NCBI GenBank assembly: GCA_018340375.1
Contig: JAFFJZ010000001.1
Span: forward strand, 77,802,001-77,866,000
Length of the DNA: 64,000 bases
From: Gonatopus flavifemur
Taxonomy: Eukaryota; Arthropoda; Insecta; Hymenoptera; Dryinidae
Reading direction: 5' to 3'
This document shows positions 25,301-38,702 of this stretch, piece by piece (the first letter of the stretch is position 1; every line of letters begins with the position of its first letter). The translations under genes and the position numbers were made by a program. Below the pieces are notes generated by a model. That model did not search any database, was not told the origin of the DNA, and saw only the letters and a list, made by a program, of their open reading frames with translations.

Positions 25301-28300
25301 GAATAACCTGCCACATATTTCACACGCAACTCAATAACCAGATGCGATGTGTTCACACGTGTCTTTAGATTCAAGTTCATATAAGATGTCGAAGCATGTA
25401 GTATGTGTTTTTCATAGGACAGAAGAAATTTATGAGCTCCCATAGGTACAAAAATGTTGCAAAACAAAAATGCACATGTTTACAAATCCAGAGGGAAAAA
25501 AGGCAGAAAAATCGAATCCTGTATCATTTTCTCTTTCAGTTTATTCGCTTTCAAAGAAGCATAAATATTCCCTAGATAGCTTAGGAGGGTTGTCGAAGAC
25601 ATTCATACACAATCGAGTGACATGAATTTTTCTTAACAGAAATCATATTTTATGGTTCTTTTTTCCCTCGAATACCACTTCCAGGGAATAAAGATATCTC
25701 TTAGATCATTTTTAAAGTATGAGGTATGGAGTGATCAATTTTTTCCAAAAACACATAAAAATTTTCTTTTGTGATATATCTGGATATAGTTTTTGAATGT
25801 TTCTTCAATCGAGTTTATCCCACAAAACGAGTGATAAATCATAGATTCATACTATGGTTTGAAAATCACAATTCCACTTGACAAAGTTGAATAATTCCGT
25901 TATACGTCTCTGAACGACGAAACGTTTTCAATAATGCATGACACAAAATTCAAACCATATCGTGGGAAAATCCAAGTGTGACATTCCTCAACGTATCTAC
26001 ACAATATGAAAATAATGGATCTCAATTCATAATACTTTGTTTTTTCATCGTAAACCTTCTGATGAGTTAATTCAAACACTCTATGCAAGATTTATTTCCA
26101 TACGAATTTTATTTCGGTACTATACAATTAGTTTCGAATTTTCAGGTATCATTTTTATTTTGTTATTTTGTTTTTATTGAAAATCGGTAGACCAAAATTT
26201 AATCAAAATTCGATGAAAAATTTTTTTGTTTTGAAAAATCGTAAGAGAATTAATTCGTTGAATCAAAATTAGATAGAAACTATTAGAAATTTAATATGTG
26301 TAAAATCTGGGTAAATATATTCAATCATAACTGCTATCAAATATCTTATTTCTGAAATTTTTTGTTATTACACACAAAAAAAATTAACGGAAGAATTATC
26401 TTGATGTACACTCGTATGAAAATTTCTGAAGTCTTCCAATGTTGAGAAGTGAATTATAATTTGAGGAAAAACTGAGTGCCAAGTCTTAGTAATCTAGATA
26501 GATAGAGCCAATGTTGACCGGTACATGAGACAACTGATCAAAATGATATTGAAATTGATGACTTGATTTCCTCAATCTATGATTGAATCAGTATTCGTTT
26601 GAGCCTGATGTAAGTTATCGCTACCTTGCTTCAATCTCAGCTGTGACCACTATTCTTGGCCTAAGGTTGGTCTATTCTTTTGCCAATGTTGTGTGTTGAA
26701 AAAAAGAATCAGTCAAGCCTGAAATAATATCATTACTCCAGAAATGCACTGATATATTCCATTTCATATATCTAACTTTGATACTTGAATCAACTTATTC
26801 GATTCCTCATGGAAACTGTGAGCGGCATTTTGCCATTTGAATGAACTTTTTTGGTTCATTCCTTGAGATAGACTTCAATCACTCATAAATTCCAATTATA
26901 CTGTTTACACTTGACGAGTACATCAATCGTTTGACGTTATGAATTACAGATCAACTTCGCTCAAAGCTTTAGAAAGAAGATGAAATGATTCGTCAAAAAC
27001 TAACATTGATTACAAATGGGGAATCTACGTCGCTTTTTAACTTTGATGTCAATAAAGTTCGAATGCAGGTTGATAAACGGGCAAACTTCATGATCTCAAA
27101 AAAACTTCTAATTAAAAAATAACATATCAGATAATAAATCAATCAAATACTACAAAAAAAACAAGCAGCATTTCTTGTAATTCAACATTCAGTGAGTTGA
27201 GCTATTCCAAATATTAGATACGACTCTCAAATTATGTTCCAACTGAATTAGCCCTTTATAATTTATAATATCATCCTTTCACAATTGTTGTTGTTGTTTA
27301 GAAAATCATGTAAACCAAAGCATACCATAGCCTACCTCAGGGTTAAATCGAATTTCATTTAGAATATCCCGTTACCAACGTATCAAATAGGGATGCTCGA
27401 TATTCCATCCATTCCCTTGACTTTTATATCACAATTTATCTCTCACATCATCATCCCGATTAACAGGTAATTTAGGACATTTAAGATCAATATGAGAATC
27501 ATATCCGGCAACAGAAACAAGCAGGGAAAAGCTCTTTGTTCGTGGCTTATCTTCGTTCTCTTGGAACGAACGAGACTACAGTCAGTAAGTCTTATCGGGT
27601 CTGTATATTTAGCCTCGAGCTTTGTATCGTTAAATCTGAACACGTTACACCGACATGGTTTCTTAAAGCATACTCTATATCCCTGTAGCACAACTTTCGA
27701 TCATTAGTATTTATTTATTCCACGCGAACCCTTTTTTCTCTCATGCTTCCTTTGATTCTTTTCAACGGACTTTCGCATTCTTTTTCCTTGTTTGTGACCA
27801 TCCGGTGGTATTTCTTGTTCTACGGATGTCCTTGTATATCATAGCTCACCAAAGAACGAATGATTCATTCATTTCGAGTCATTTTTCATCGCCTCATGTG
27901 AGGAATATAATATTCTAGATGAATACGTACTGATAATATATCTCTATTCTCCTCAAGAATTATATATCGAAAAATCCCAACCTTTAATTAAATCTCGAAA
28001 CAAACAAATGAATTTCCCCTTCGAGGCACACCTTCTCGTAAACGAGGAATAAATTCGGTTGAATCAAAGGAAACATTCTTCTTTGAATTCTATTGAAATA
28101 TTCCACGTTTGATGAATCAAAGAACAAGTTTGCATCTTTCTTTTGTATTCCTTCCCTCTTCTCCCCATCTATGAACTTAAACTCAAGAGAGAGGATGAAA
28201 TAATTAACGAAATATGAGATATCGGATGTTCATGTGCGATATGAATAAAATTGATGTTTGAGTGAAAAGACCGCACGACTAAGCTAGCGAAAATTATGGA

Positions 28301-29851
28301 CAAGAGGAACGATTTTGAAGCACGCGTCTCATACTACGCGTGAAAATCAGGACGATGTGGACATTGAAAAGATCGGAAAAGCAATAAGGAAATGATGGGA
28401 GAAGATCAAAGGGAGAATCTGTCCTATGAAAAGAAAATGTTCTGGAAGTAGTATTGATTCAAGAGAAATTTTATCGATACTTCGAAAATTGTATTTGAAT
28501 TTTGTGAGGAAAAATGGGAGAGGAAGCGGCGTACCGAGTTCGTTATATTTCAGCGCTATGTAAAATCGATTGCGAGTTTATATATTCATATACCAATAGA
28601 TTTGTAGAATACTTATACCGATATACATATAGTATTCTCTGAATATTCATCGATTTTAGAACATCTTTTCGATCATATCGATATATTTGGTCATGTAAAA
28701 CTGTACTCGAATAAATGGAGAGAATAAATACAACTTTGCTCCAGCGGAATATATGAAATCGAATGGAAACGATATATTTTTGCGTATCAGAGGATTTCAA
28801 GAATCCATCAAAGCTAATTTTTATGAAATAATAGTTGATGACAACATTGCGGTGTTGATGGAATGTTGTGAATGTAGCGTGCTGTAGTTCAGAAAGATAA
28901 TCTTTTTTCTTGTAATTGTGAAAAAACGGACAGTGTTGGTAGAATTCGTGAAAAAATATCCTTTCGCACGTTAGGAGTAACTGAGCGGTAATTGTAAAGT
29001 ATAATTTGAACAGCAGCCGAAATTCGATACGTGAAATGTTCAATTCCATCACGGAATCAAGCGGATCGGTGTTGGTACGTGAAATTTGAATTTAGACGTG
29101 ACATCCATCGTTAATCTTCATTCCTAGGGGCAAAGTGCCACGATGTTACATGTTACCACATGAGAGTTTGTGTGCAATCACATCACACAGAGTTACATTT
29201 TATATATAATAAAATAATTGTTGCAATACTCTTGAACACTATGTTGTATAAAAGTGAATTATTGTTCCTTTAAAATTTGATGTATGCAGCTCATGTATCC
29301 GTGCAAAGCTTTATAATGAATATTTAGGATCCAAGTTTCAGGGATGCTTTTTTTGTTGCAAAACCGTATCTGAAATCCACTAATTCACAGTTCAATACCA
29401 GTTCATATTTAGATTATTAAGAGAAGGGCGTGTTTCCAATTCTTATTTCAATGTTGTTAATATCTGCATGTGAAACTTCCACTTGAATAACCGAAAACCG
29501 CATTACTTCTGTTACTTCAACTCAAAACTGTCAATCTCAGATACATCACGATTAGATAAAATTAAACGGAAGATTCGTATTCAAACAAATCAATTCTCTC
29601 CAGGATATCGAATTTTTTTTTTTTATTCCAACGCATTGACGTGAAAAGAAAAAAAAGCATCTGTCCGAAATTATGATACGGTAATAATACAAACGTCTTG
29701 ATAAAGCAAATCAATAATCAAATTGGGTACATGATCGGCAGAGATCGAATCATCTTCCATCGATTGAAAAATCTAAATTGAATCTTCGATATACATATAG
29801 GAGAGTGTGGGTAAGGCTTGCGACACAGATCTTAGATCCTGCGCGATTTCC
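22399..29851. other. Intron-like segment with one weak recursive-splice candidate
   Basis: No gene was seen. At 27466/27467 an acceptor-like tract ends in AACAG and is followed directly by GTAATT, with a strong GTAAGT at 27585-27590. This would be a 118-nt segment with stops in all frames. It is weaker than the four main sites because the first donor is poor. A long T run occurs near 29611-29622. The remainder is AT-rich and unstructured. Confidence 0.45.
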
Positions 29852-29913
29852 TTTTTCTCGTGCACATCCCTTTTCACAGGCTTGACAGGCTGCTCTCAGA
29901 AATCGAGGTACGT
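29852..29913 (+). other. Possible 28-nt microexon
   Basis: A good acceptor (pyrimidine-rich tract ending ttttcacag at 29879) and a strong donor (GTACGT from 29908) bound a 28-nt segment at 29880-29907. An alternative acceptor ending gacag at 29888 would give 19 nt. The segment is not a multiple of three, and one frame has a stop. This could be a genuine microexon, a decoy exon or chance. Confidence 0.25.
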
Positions 29914-29948
29914 ATGGAATTTCCGTTTGGTACAAATCAACTCGGAAA

Positions 29949-29962
29949 AGAGAGAGAGAGAG
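29949..29962. repeat. GA dinucleotide run
   Basis: Short GA repeat just downstream of the possible microexon donor. Confidence 0.6.
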
Positions 29963-31235
29963 TGGGAGAGAATCCATTTTAGAAGGCGAATCGATGTAGT
30001 ATTTGCGCGGCTCAATACTTATTCTGCCCCACTATACGGACGGCTACCACAGAAGTGAAAGTAATCTATCATGTGACGTATGGTGGTCTGCGATATCCTT
30101 CAATGGAACTACACGTTCCCTCCTATTCCTTTTTTTATTTCTTTTTCCGTCATTTATTTATTTTTCCTCCCTTCTTTTCTCTCTCCTGTTCTCAACTCAC
30201 GTCACTTCGGTATTCGTTCCTCTTCTTCCTTGCGTTCTTCGAAGTATTCTTCTTTTCATTCGATTGAATTGAATTTTTGATATCCGAGGAGATTTCTATC
30301 AATTACTCCTACAGTCTTGTATTCCCATCGTCATATTTGTGAGCATAAAATGACGATAACGATGATAATGATGAAAACAAATTCGAAAAAGTACATGGTC
30401 TGGATCTCATTCTTCGATACAACTCACGCGAGATATGAAACCATATATACTTCATAAACTTCACGCATTACACAGGAATTAAGCAAAATTCCCATTCAAG
30501 AATCTCAAGTTAATTCCTCAGTTTCAACCGCGAACTTTCAACATTCACGTGTATGAAATTCAATCTAATTATACGAACGCGCACAAGGTTTCTCGTAAAG
30601 AAAAACTTTATTCATTTAAATTTATATGGAGGAACAGAAAAAACACTGTCAACCATAGAAAAGTCATTTGGACTGCTCTGAATATGAACGACGTTGAAGC
30701 ATGTAAGGGGATACATAAAACCTTGGTACTTTGCCGATACGAGTTGTGCTCACTTCTCTCATAAAACCTTCGTCACGAGATCGTTTTATATCAGTCTATG
30801 CGTATAGCTCTGAGTCGTCGATGGTCCCTGCGCACTCATTTGTGCGTCTCATTTTCTTCAAACCTGAAATTCGATACTACGGCTGGTGGTCGCCGATCTG
30901 AAACATAACAAATCCACTCTTAATATATTCCTAATTGATCCGATATGATATCTACTCGTTTACAGTTTTGTTCCGTTCGAATCAAATTTTGAAAGAGATG
31001 TTCTAATGAGATTTTGATGTTTCAAACGTGACATACAACTTTCCAATTAGAATGAGTGGAAGTTTCTGCAAAGTTTTCTGTAATTGTGCCTCGAATGTCT
31101 CTTCCATCGAGAGGAGAGACGAAGGAAAAGAAGAGTTTTACGAGTACGGGATGGAATTTTATCTATTTGAAAAAGAATCCAGAAAAATTAAAACGTGTCT
31201 TCGGGAAGAATTCCGAACGTGATGCGCGTTTTAAA

Positions 31236-31333
31236 CGATGATTTCTTTCAGGGCCTAAATTTCAAGCTTCCACTTTCGATCCACCGCAAAGATCCTGCAG
31301 GAAGAAAAAACGAAATGGTTACAGAAGGTACGC
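31236..31333 (+). other. Possible 76-nt exon
   Basis: An acceptor (gatttctttcag, ending 31251) and a donor (AAG|GTACGC, donor from 31328) bound 76 nt at 31252-31327. Two of three frames are open. One reads PKFQASTFDPPQ followed by the basic stretch RSCRKKKRNGYRR, which would resemble a nuclear-localisation-type peptide, but I do not recognise the protein. It could be an alternative exon inside the long + strand intron. Both splice sites are good but short, and neither conservation nor a matching phase with other exons can be checked here. Confidence 0.28.
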
Positions 31334-31854
31334 GTTTGCGATAGATCGACGGATAGAATCTCTCTCGCCAAAGTGGAGAGGAATATGTGTCGATGTTAAA
31401 GTGTTAGTGATACAGTCCCGATCAGCGTATCAATATGGTGTTGCTGTAATGGTAAGATAGTTGGCAGAAAGGCAAACGGCACCACCGTGGAGGATCGAAT
31501 CTCGAACACGTAACCATCGTGTTATCTATTAACTCTTGTCGTGATAAACGATTCGTTTCCTTCCCTACGAACTTTGCACGTAAATCGCCTGGAAAAGGAT
31601 AAGCCTTTCTATATACGCACATACATACAGAAGGGGCCGCGAAAGTTCAGTTTATCCTGCCCTCTTCCATCAGAGCTATGGGTTACTTATATTTCGTGAT
31701 TCGTGAGAGAACGCAATTTTTTAGTTCCAAAATTACTGCGCATTCTGTAAAATTTTTAGGAAATATCGCAAACTGTTTGAGAATTCATTCATTTTCATAA
31801 GTTACAGAGAATTCTTTTGAAAATTCTTCCAGCGTATTAATAATTGTTGAAGTG

Positions 31855-32084
31855 CACGGAAAAAATTAGTGATCCAAATTTTCGTTGATTAGTATGTCAC
31901 TTTTGGACGAGGCACAAATCCGAGAAGAATTCATACACTGGATTTGATTAATTCGTTGATTTTGTCCATGATTTTACCGATGGAATTTACTTTTCATTTT
32001 GATTATCGAAATAATGGAAAGAGTTGAGGAATTATTAAATGACATACTAGTCAACGAAAATTTGGATCACTAATTTTGTCCGTG
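31855..32084. mobile_element. MITE-like element with 45-bp terminal inverted repeats
   Basis: The arms 31855-31899 and 32040-32084 are inverted copies matching at 43 of 45 positions, and each begins CACGGA. The whole unit is 230 bp with no coding capacity, as expected of a non-autonomous DNA transposon moved in trans. The bases outside both ends are TG, which may be a 2-bp target duplication but is too short to prove it. The two arm differences imply a fairly young insertion. Confidence 0.8.
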
Positions 32085-32504
32085 TGGGGTGGTTGATTGG
32101 AAACTTTTTGAATCCATCAACAAATGTTTTTAGGCAAAAAATAGTTCGAAGATTCCTTCACTCTGACACAAGGCGGAATCTATTGATCGGATCAATCAAT
32201 TTGATAATATCTTTAATAAGAAAAAAAATTATAAATCCGACTATAATCCTATGACGAGGATTTATAAATTTATTGGCCCAAGAGACATGTTTATCTCCTT
32301 CTTCCAACTGAAAATTGATAGAACAATAGCTTATCAACGTGTTAAGGAATAAAAGAAGCAAAAAATAATTGAAAAGTAAAACAGGTCGTTCATTTTCTTC
32401 GTTAAACGAGTCTTGTCGTTGCTGAAGTTTCAACTTTAAACTTTTCCCCAACGACAACGAGGACTTTAAAGGCGAAAATAAACGTAGAAGCCAGAGTACT
32501 AAAG

Positions 32505-32700
32505 TGCTCAGGGGCGGACAATACCAAGGGTTGGGGCGTGCCCAGCGCTAGATAACTTTTATCTCGTCGGATGATAAATACCTTTCGCGGGAGGGTGACG
32601 CGCGACCAGAGCAAAGTACAGGGTTTTAAGGGTCGTCACATTGCCTCTTCCATCCACCTCCGCCAACAACGACGGCGACGTACGAAGGAAGAGAATCTCT
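32505..32700. promoter_or_regulatory. GC-richer patch with clustered GATA motifs
   Basis: Within otherwise AT-rich DNA, this patch is GC-richer and contains three GATA motifs in 27 bp: GATAA at 32551-32555, inverted TTATC at 32559-32563 and GATAA at 32573-32577. The first two form a palindromic pair. This is a plausible intronic enhancer, but there is no proof of function or conservation. Confidence 0.25.
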
Positions 32701-34699
32701 ACTCATCCCATATTCGGTGACCCTTTTTCCTTTTCTCACCTAAGATCGACTCTTCCACATCCTTCTTCTTTCGCTACCGCTTCTTCGTACTCTGTAAATG
32801 GAAAACTCGACCCCTTGAATCTGATCCAAGGCCCTCCTTGTTCTTCTCTCTTTCCCTCAAAGAGGAAGCAAAAAATAGAAGGACGTGAAAGTCCATGAAA
32901 ATGTTAAGTCGAAATATTTTTGACGTCACTTCGTCGGATGAAATATAATACGAGCGAAGTTCAATGGAAACGAGATAGAAAGAGAAAGAAGAAAAAAGTG
33001 TTTGGAGAGAGCAACTTTTAACAGAGAGAAAATGATTTAAGCGTCATAGCGAATTTGAAGAGCCATCAAACAATTTTCTTTCCCGAGGGTGGATTTCTCT
33101 TTTCTTCTTTTCCTTCTCTTTTTCACTTTTTCTCCATTGAATATTTAATTAACCGTGTAAATATCGTTTAACCGCTTTCACTTCGTCGAGTTGATTTATT
33201 ATCGAAATTCCTACAATCGTAATCACCCTGGATTCGATTGATTAGAAGTTTATCGTTGATAATTGTTGCGACTACAGATAATTTAGTAGCACGGTAGATT
33301 CGGTCGCTGATTCATATCATTATATTCGCATTATAGAGCAGGTATTTTCTTTCCGAGAGTACCTTCGACGGGGATAACGCGTGATCCGATTTCAAGAGCT
33401 TTATGTGGCTTAAAATGAAAATCCATCGGCAATTCTAATGCGATTCATTGTTTTAATAATTCAACGCCATATCGAAAATAATATTCAATCGTGTGTAGGT
33501 AAATTTTTTTTCAAAAAAGTAACTATTGTAAAAGTTATGTTTCTCCCAGTGTCTTCTTCTCTCCACCGTATGCCACGATTATAAATCGTATTATTGGATT
33601 CTGGTATTAAATACAGGTGGATTCAAATTTGCATATTTTTGGAAAAAAGATTGAGTATAAAAAACGGAGGTTCGCTGACTGCAAATAAAATCAATCCAAC
33701 CTCGCTTTATTGAAGCTTATATTTCGGTATATTCAATGTGTTTTGTAATTGAATTTCCTTAAATTTTTCTTGTCGCTCTATTATTTTTTAAATTCATTCC
33801 CCAATATACATAGACAATAAATTTCAAATAATTCTCCACAGAAGTAGTGTTAGTTCGTGTATTTTCTGTTTGTTTTTTTTTGGCGGAGAGAGAAAGAGAG
33901 TTCTCTGTAGAGTAAAATTTTCAATAACGGTCATAGAAAATTATTCGAATATGTATGCATATATATGGTCGAACAACAAAAGCCTGCACCGTATGTTTAC
34001 GAAAGAGGTTCTCGCGTATGAGTATCTGCGAGTAGTAGAGCTTGCAATAATACCGGGTGGCCTGGTTTTTCCAACACCTACATATACGTATACAGTCGGG
34101 GGGAAAACAACGGAACGGAAACTTGTCTACGGTTATCTTTTTGGAACACATTCGCGTGTCACGTGAGTAGGTAAAGGAAACTGAAACAGAAGAGGACTAG
34201 AACGCATTCTCTATGTATTTCGAAAGAGAGACATACATTCACCTATGCACAATGCCAATGCGTCTTGGCTGACTACATTTGCCATTCACTACTGCAGTCA
34301 GATGACGATAGGATTGTCGGCATATGGAGCTTTGGTTAAAGCGATCGACGTATTGAAAACAGTCTTCGTCGTCTTGTCTCTTCCCCGTTTCATTCGCTTT
34401 CAACTGGAACTTACGTTTCAACCCCTTCGTCTCTTCTCTTTCACCATCCTCCGCGAATCTCACCGTCCTGTATCGAGTCTACCATTTCATAATAAGCTTA
34501 CATACTCCCCTTTCGTGAGTCAGAATCCATCGAGATTCCCTACGAAACCATTTACGTAATATGATTTATTATGATAGAATTTGAATTTCCCTTTGACAAA
34601 TGTTGTCGCCTTTGATCAGAATGAATTCCCATATGAGAATCGCCGGAAATAAACAAATGGCGCAGTACCGGTGATGATTTAGCTGCTAGATTCTAGTGA

Positions 34700-34787
34700 G
34701 AATAGTTTTGCCGTTACTGCGCCGTAAACATTCATCAATTGATTCCATTCGTCTGACAGATATCAAACGACCCTGAGTCTCAAAAAT
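34700..34787. repeat. Diverged dispersed repeat, copy 1
   Basis: Aligns without gaps over 88 nt to 51294-51381 in the same orientation, matching at 63 of 88 positions (about 72%). The shared core includes cactgcgcc/tactgcgcc and ends ctcaaaaat. This is probably an ancient interspersed repeat of unknown family. Confidence 0.55.
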
Positions 34788-37573
34788 CCCCAGAGTTGAA
34801 GCACAACAGTGAAACGTGTTTTTCAGAACTTTCAGAAATTGAGAATGAAACTAGCATTTAAAAGCTAGCAGCGAATTCATGTAACTTATGATAGAACTTG
34901 ATCTGAATATGTTTCATGTACAGTTTGGCTTATTGAATATTTGATAAACTAATTCTACCAAAATTTATATTAACCAGCTGTTTGGTCGTGGCTCTTAACT
35001 TCACTGTAAATTCCAAAAACTTCACCTACGGTACCTACATGTTGTGCTGCTTGGACGCCTATCCGATGAACGTAGGACTATGAGAAATTAATCAGTGAAA
35101 GTGGATGAGATTGTTAGATGTTAGTTAAATATTGGATTTTCAAGCTTCGCTTTCACCCAGTCGAAATTTTCCCTTCTACCATAAAAATCACCATACTGTA
35201 AGAAAATTCGGCAATTGTGACTGTAATTTTTCACTCGTTTGAATTTACCAGCATTGGTAGCTCTGGCAGCGGCACTGCGCTATCATGGGATTGAGTTTTA
35301 ATTGTCTAACAAGTCCTGCATCGTTGCAGCAGCAAAAAACTTGAAATGATTGATTCGATCTACTTTAATCGGTTTTATATTTATAAAATTCTTGATATAT
35401 TTATCTGATGCGGATAAAAATTATCAACTGCGGCCATCACGTCATTGAATGAATTCATCCAATTAGTAGAAGTCACGATCAATTCGATTCATCGGAGTGC
35501 AATCAACGTAGTCAACGAGGAAATGAGGATATTTCATTAGTTATATTTAATTAATCATACAGAATATATATACATTTCATCAACACAACAAATTTCCATT
35601 TAAAGGACTTAGCTGAATGTTTTGAACATAATGTTCAGAATATTATTGCGTGTTTCATAGGCAATATAATTTAATATTCCAATTGAACGCGACGAGAAAA
35701 ATTAGAATTTGATGTTTCATTCTTATATATACAAAATCTAAGAAGCAGTTTCACGTACAATGCATTTAAAAAGAACCTCCCAAACCATACAAGAATATTT
35801 CACGAATGGAGGTGAATTTTCTCAGAATTGAATGAAAATCAAACACTCAATTTGGAAGAATGTTTGTTATATGATCCAAGTTTGTAAACATATTACAGTG
35901 TTTTTCGCAGCCATCATATTTTCCAAGTATTTTCCTCTCCTTGCCGTAGTAAGAATGTTACAGAGATGGCAATTGGTACGTCAATCAAAAGTTCAATCTC
36001 TTCAATACGAGAGTAAGTTATGCTTTTGCTTCGGATCATTAGTTTGACTTCGTAAAGTACTTAGGGTCAAAGTATAATTGAAAAACCATTGATTTTCCAA
36101 ACTTCTGAGTGACGTAGTCTGGATGGGAGTCGATCACAAGCCTGGTAAATCAAAGAATCGACATCAATCACTCCCTCCGAGCGTAGAAAAATGTAATTCC
36201 GGCATCGATAACGAAATTTTATCGAAACAGCTGTCGAGAAATAAAAACAGATTTTTGGGAATAAAAAAGTATTCATCAAGCTCCACGCAATATCAGCCAA
36301 AGAACGAGCTACTAAATATCTTCTTGTCCTGCAAGAATATTTTTTCCAGTCTACGGACCGATGGATATGAATCGCACAAACCTACAAAACAGCATACATG
36401 ACGTTCATTGGAGAGAAACATACGGAAAACATGTGGAAATATGTGAGGGGCCAAATATAGGTCATCCGTGAATCATTTTTATCAGGGACTTGAGTATCGA
36501 AATCGTACAAAAGATGAGGAAAAAGCTCATTTCATATCACAAGCTATATCCACATATTCCATAAGTGAAACAACAAATTCAAAGTGATTAATGCTCGATG
36601 ACGATTCAGCGCGAAATTTTAACGAAAGAATCGAAGAATTTGCTCATACCCTCCCTGGTGTTCCTTCCGTGTACATTTGTTCATGATTTATTGTGATTCA
36701 TCGTTCGATTAAATACGTCTGATAGAATTTTAATGTGATTCGTTATCTTCTCAGTTCGTTCACTTATCCATTCGCATTAATCATGACTTTCGTTACACGC
36801 TCGTGAATGTATCAAAGCCGAGAACATTTGTTATATTTTCCGAGTTCAATTAAATATTTTCCTTTGGTTCCATCGTCGAAGAGAGTCTTCGGGTCAGAAG
36901 TGTCGTATCGGGGGATATTTTCATACCAAGATAATATTTAAATCTATATATAGACTTTCAGATGCAATTTATTCTCGAGTCCAAGCTACATCCTAGTTTT
37001 GCCCCGCGTTTTTTTCTCTCCTCATTCTACTCTACCTACTTTACAGAGTAATTGCACTCCCGGCTGGTGATGACGGAGATGAGAAAAGCACGAAACGTTG
37101 GGTGAAAAATTTAAATTGTCCATCCTTCGCCTTGAATCGCTCTTTGCCGGTTTTATACCGACGATCTCTGTTTCTTGTTCTTCATTCGTTTTCCTGTCAT
37201 CCCCAAAATGCACCTATACTTGTTCGAACGACGATTCCCTTCTCTTACACTCTGCTGTTTTTTTGCAGTTGAAGTTGTGGGGGAATTCATTGTTCCTGAT
37301 GTTTTACCCAGTGACGATGATCAATCCTCAAAATTTCAATTCAATACATTATTTTTGGTTTGAATTTATTTTTGAATGATAAAAAATCGGGAACGTTGAA
37401 GGAGGATGTGTAAGGTAATGTGTCTCATTGGCCACGTAAATGTATTTCACCTATCTAGTCCTTTGGATAGAGGCATCGCATATCTATACATATATGCAAA
37501 AGGGATTTATGCACGGTTCACTTGCCCTCGATATACGCAAGCGGTGAGGGATGAAATGCGGACTCGTACTCTT

Positions 37574-37599
37574 GCACGCACGCATGCACGCACGCACGT
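37574..37599. repeat. GCAC tetranucleotide repeat
   Basis: About six CACG/CATG units. Simple repeat. Confidence 0.75.
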
Positions 37600-38278
37600 A
37601 CGGTCCGGCAAATATTAATGCGCTCATTAGTCGTGCTTCATATTCATGGTATGAAAATTCATCGTTAATTATGTAACACGCTCTTTCACCGATACATAAT
37701 ATATATATCTGCATCCACACATACGCCTGCGTAGATAAACTACCATCGCGCTTAAGGAATTAGAGCGATTCGCTCGGGTATAAAACCGAATTGACGATTC
37801 TGATTAATATTGATGGTAAATTATTGGTCGGGTTAATGAGAAGATGAAACGATTGCTCCATAACTATAGAATATGCCGCCATTGAAATATCGAGAGGATC
37901 ATTATCTTATTGTTTTTATCCAACTTGCGTGTGAGGTGATTAGATTCAATCTTTCAATCCAGTTGAACACTCAAGAAGAAATTAGTGTAGTGAACTTTTA
38001 AAAACGAGGAATTCGTTGAAAATCCTATTGGAAGTGATTCATTTCGATTGCTCCGAGTGGTTATGGCTGACTTCAATTTTTTTGGTTCGTGTAAAGATCG
38101 AAACCATCGATTGGTTCCTTCGAAATTCTCAAAAACAACAACTTCGTTCGAAGAAGTGATTCGTCTCATTTCTGCACGAAGTTTCCCAAAAATCAACTTT
38201 TTTGGCAAGCAAGAGCTATTTTGGAATCTCTGAGACTGAAAGAAATTTACAGTTAAATTTACTATGGAATTTTAGGAA

Positions 38279-38411
38279 TGGAATAACATACTGACTTCTA
38301 ATGAAATTTACTGTAAAGAATTGTGAATTTGATCAGGTTTTTATACTTCCCCATAGTAAATTTTATTGTATTTTATAGTAAATTTCATGAGAAAGTCAGT
38401 ATGTTCTTCCA
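38279..38411. repeat. Inverted repeat / small MITE-like hairpin
   Basis: The arms 38279-38317 and 38372-38411 are near-perfect inverted copies; outer words are tggaataacatactgact and its complement, with one small gap. A 54-nt loop lies between them. The word aaatttact with tgtaaa or atagg variants recurs just outside and inside the arms. It could be a tiny non-autonomous transposon. The stem of about 39 bp is also compatible with a small-RNA hairpin. Confidence 0.65.
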
Positions 38412-38674
38412 CTGTGTACTGTCATGTAGGAGAATCTCTAAACTTTGGTACAAATATTTTCTTTAAATCAAATCCCCGATAATTTACAATAGTTTGAATG
38501 TTTGATATAATGTTTTATTGATTACACAAAATTCCCTTCTTTCCTCATCACGTTGCAGAAGAAATAAGAAAAGGATGACATAAGGAAGCTTCTCCCCACA
38601 AACTCTAACAGCTAATTCGTTGGACGGATAATTAACTGGTGCAATTTGGCCATTAGCTCGGAAGACGCGCAAGC

Positions 38675-38702
38675 AAGAGAGAGAGAGAGAAAGAGAGAGA
38701 GG
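38675..38702. repeat. GA dinucleotide microsatellite
   Basis: GA run with one AA interruption, followed by a short A tract. Confidence 0.8.

Noticed and set aside
26125..26155. TTTTCAG|GTATCA on the plus strand
   Set aside because: The donor departs from consensus and no second donor is visible within about 60 nt.
28543..29052. 169-codon minus-strand open frame
   Set aside because: No motif, no splice context, and composition follows the AT-rich background.
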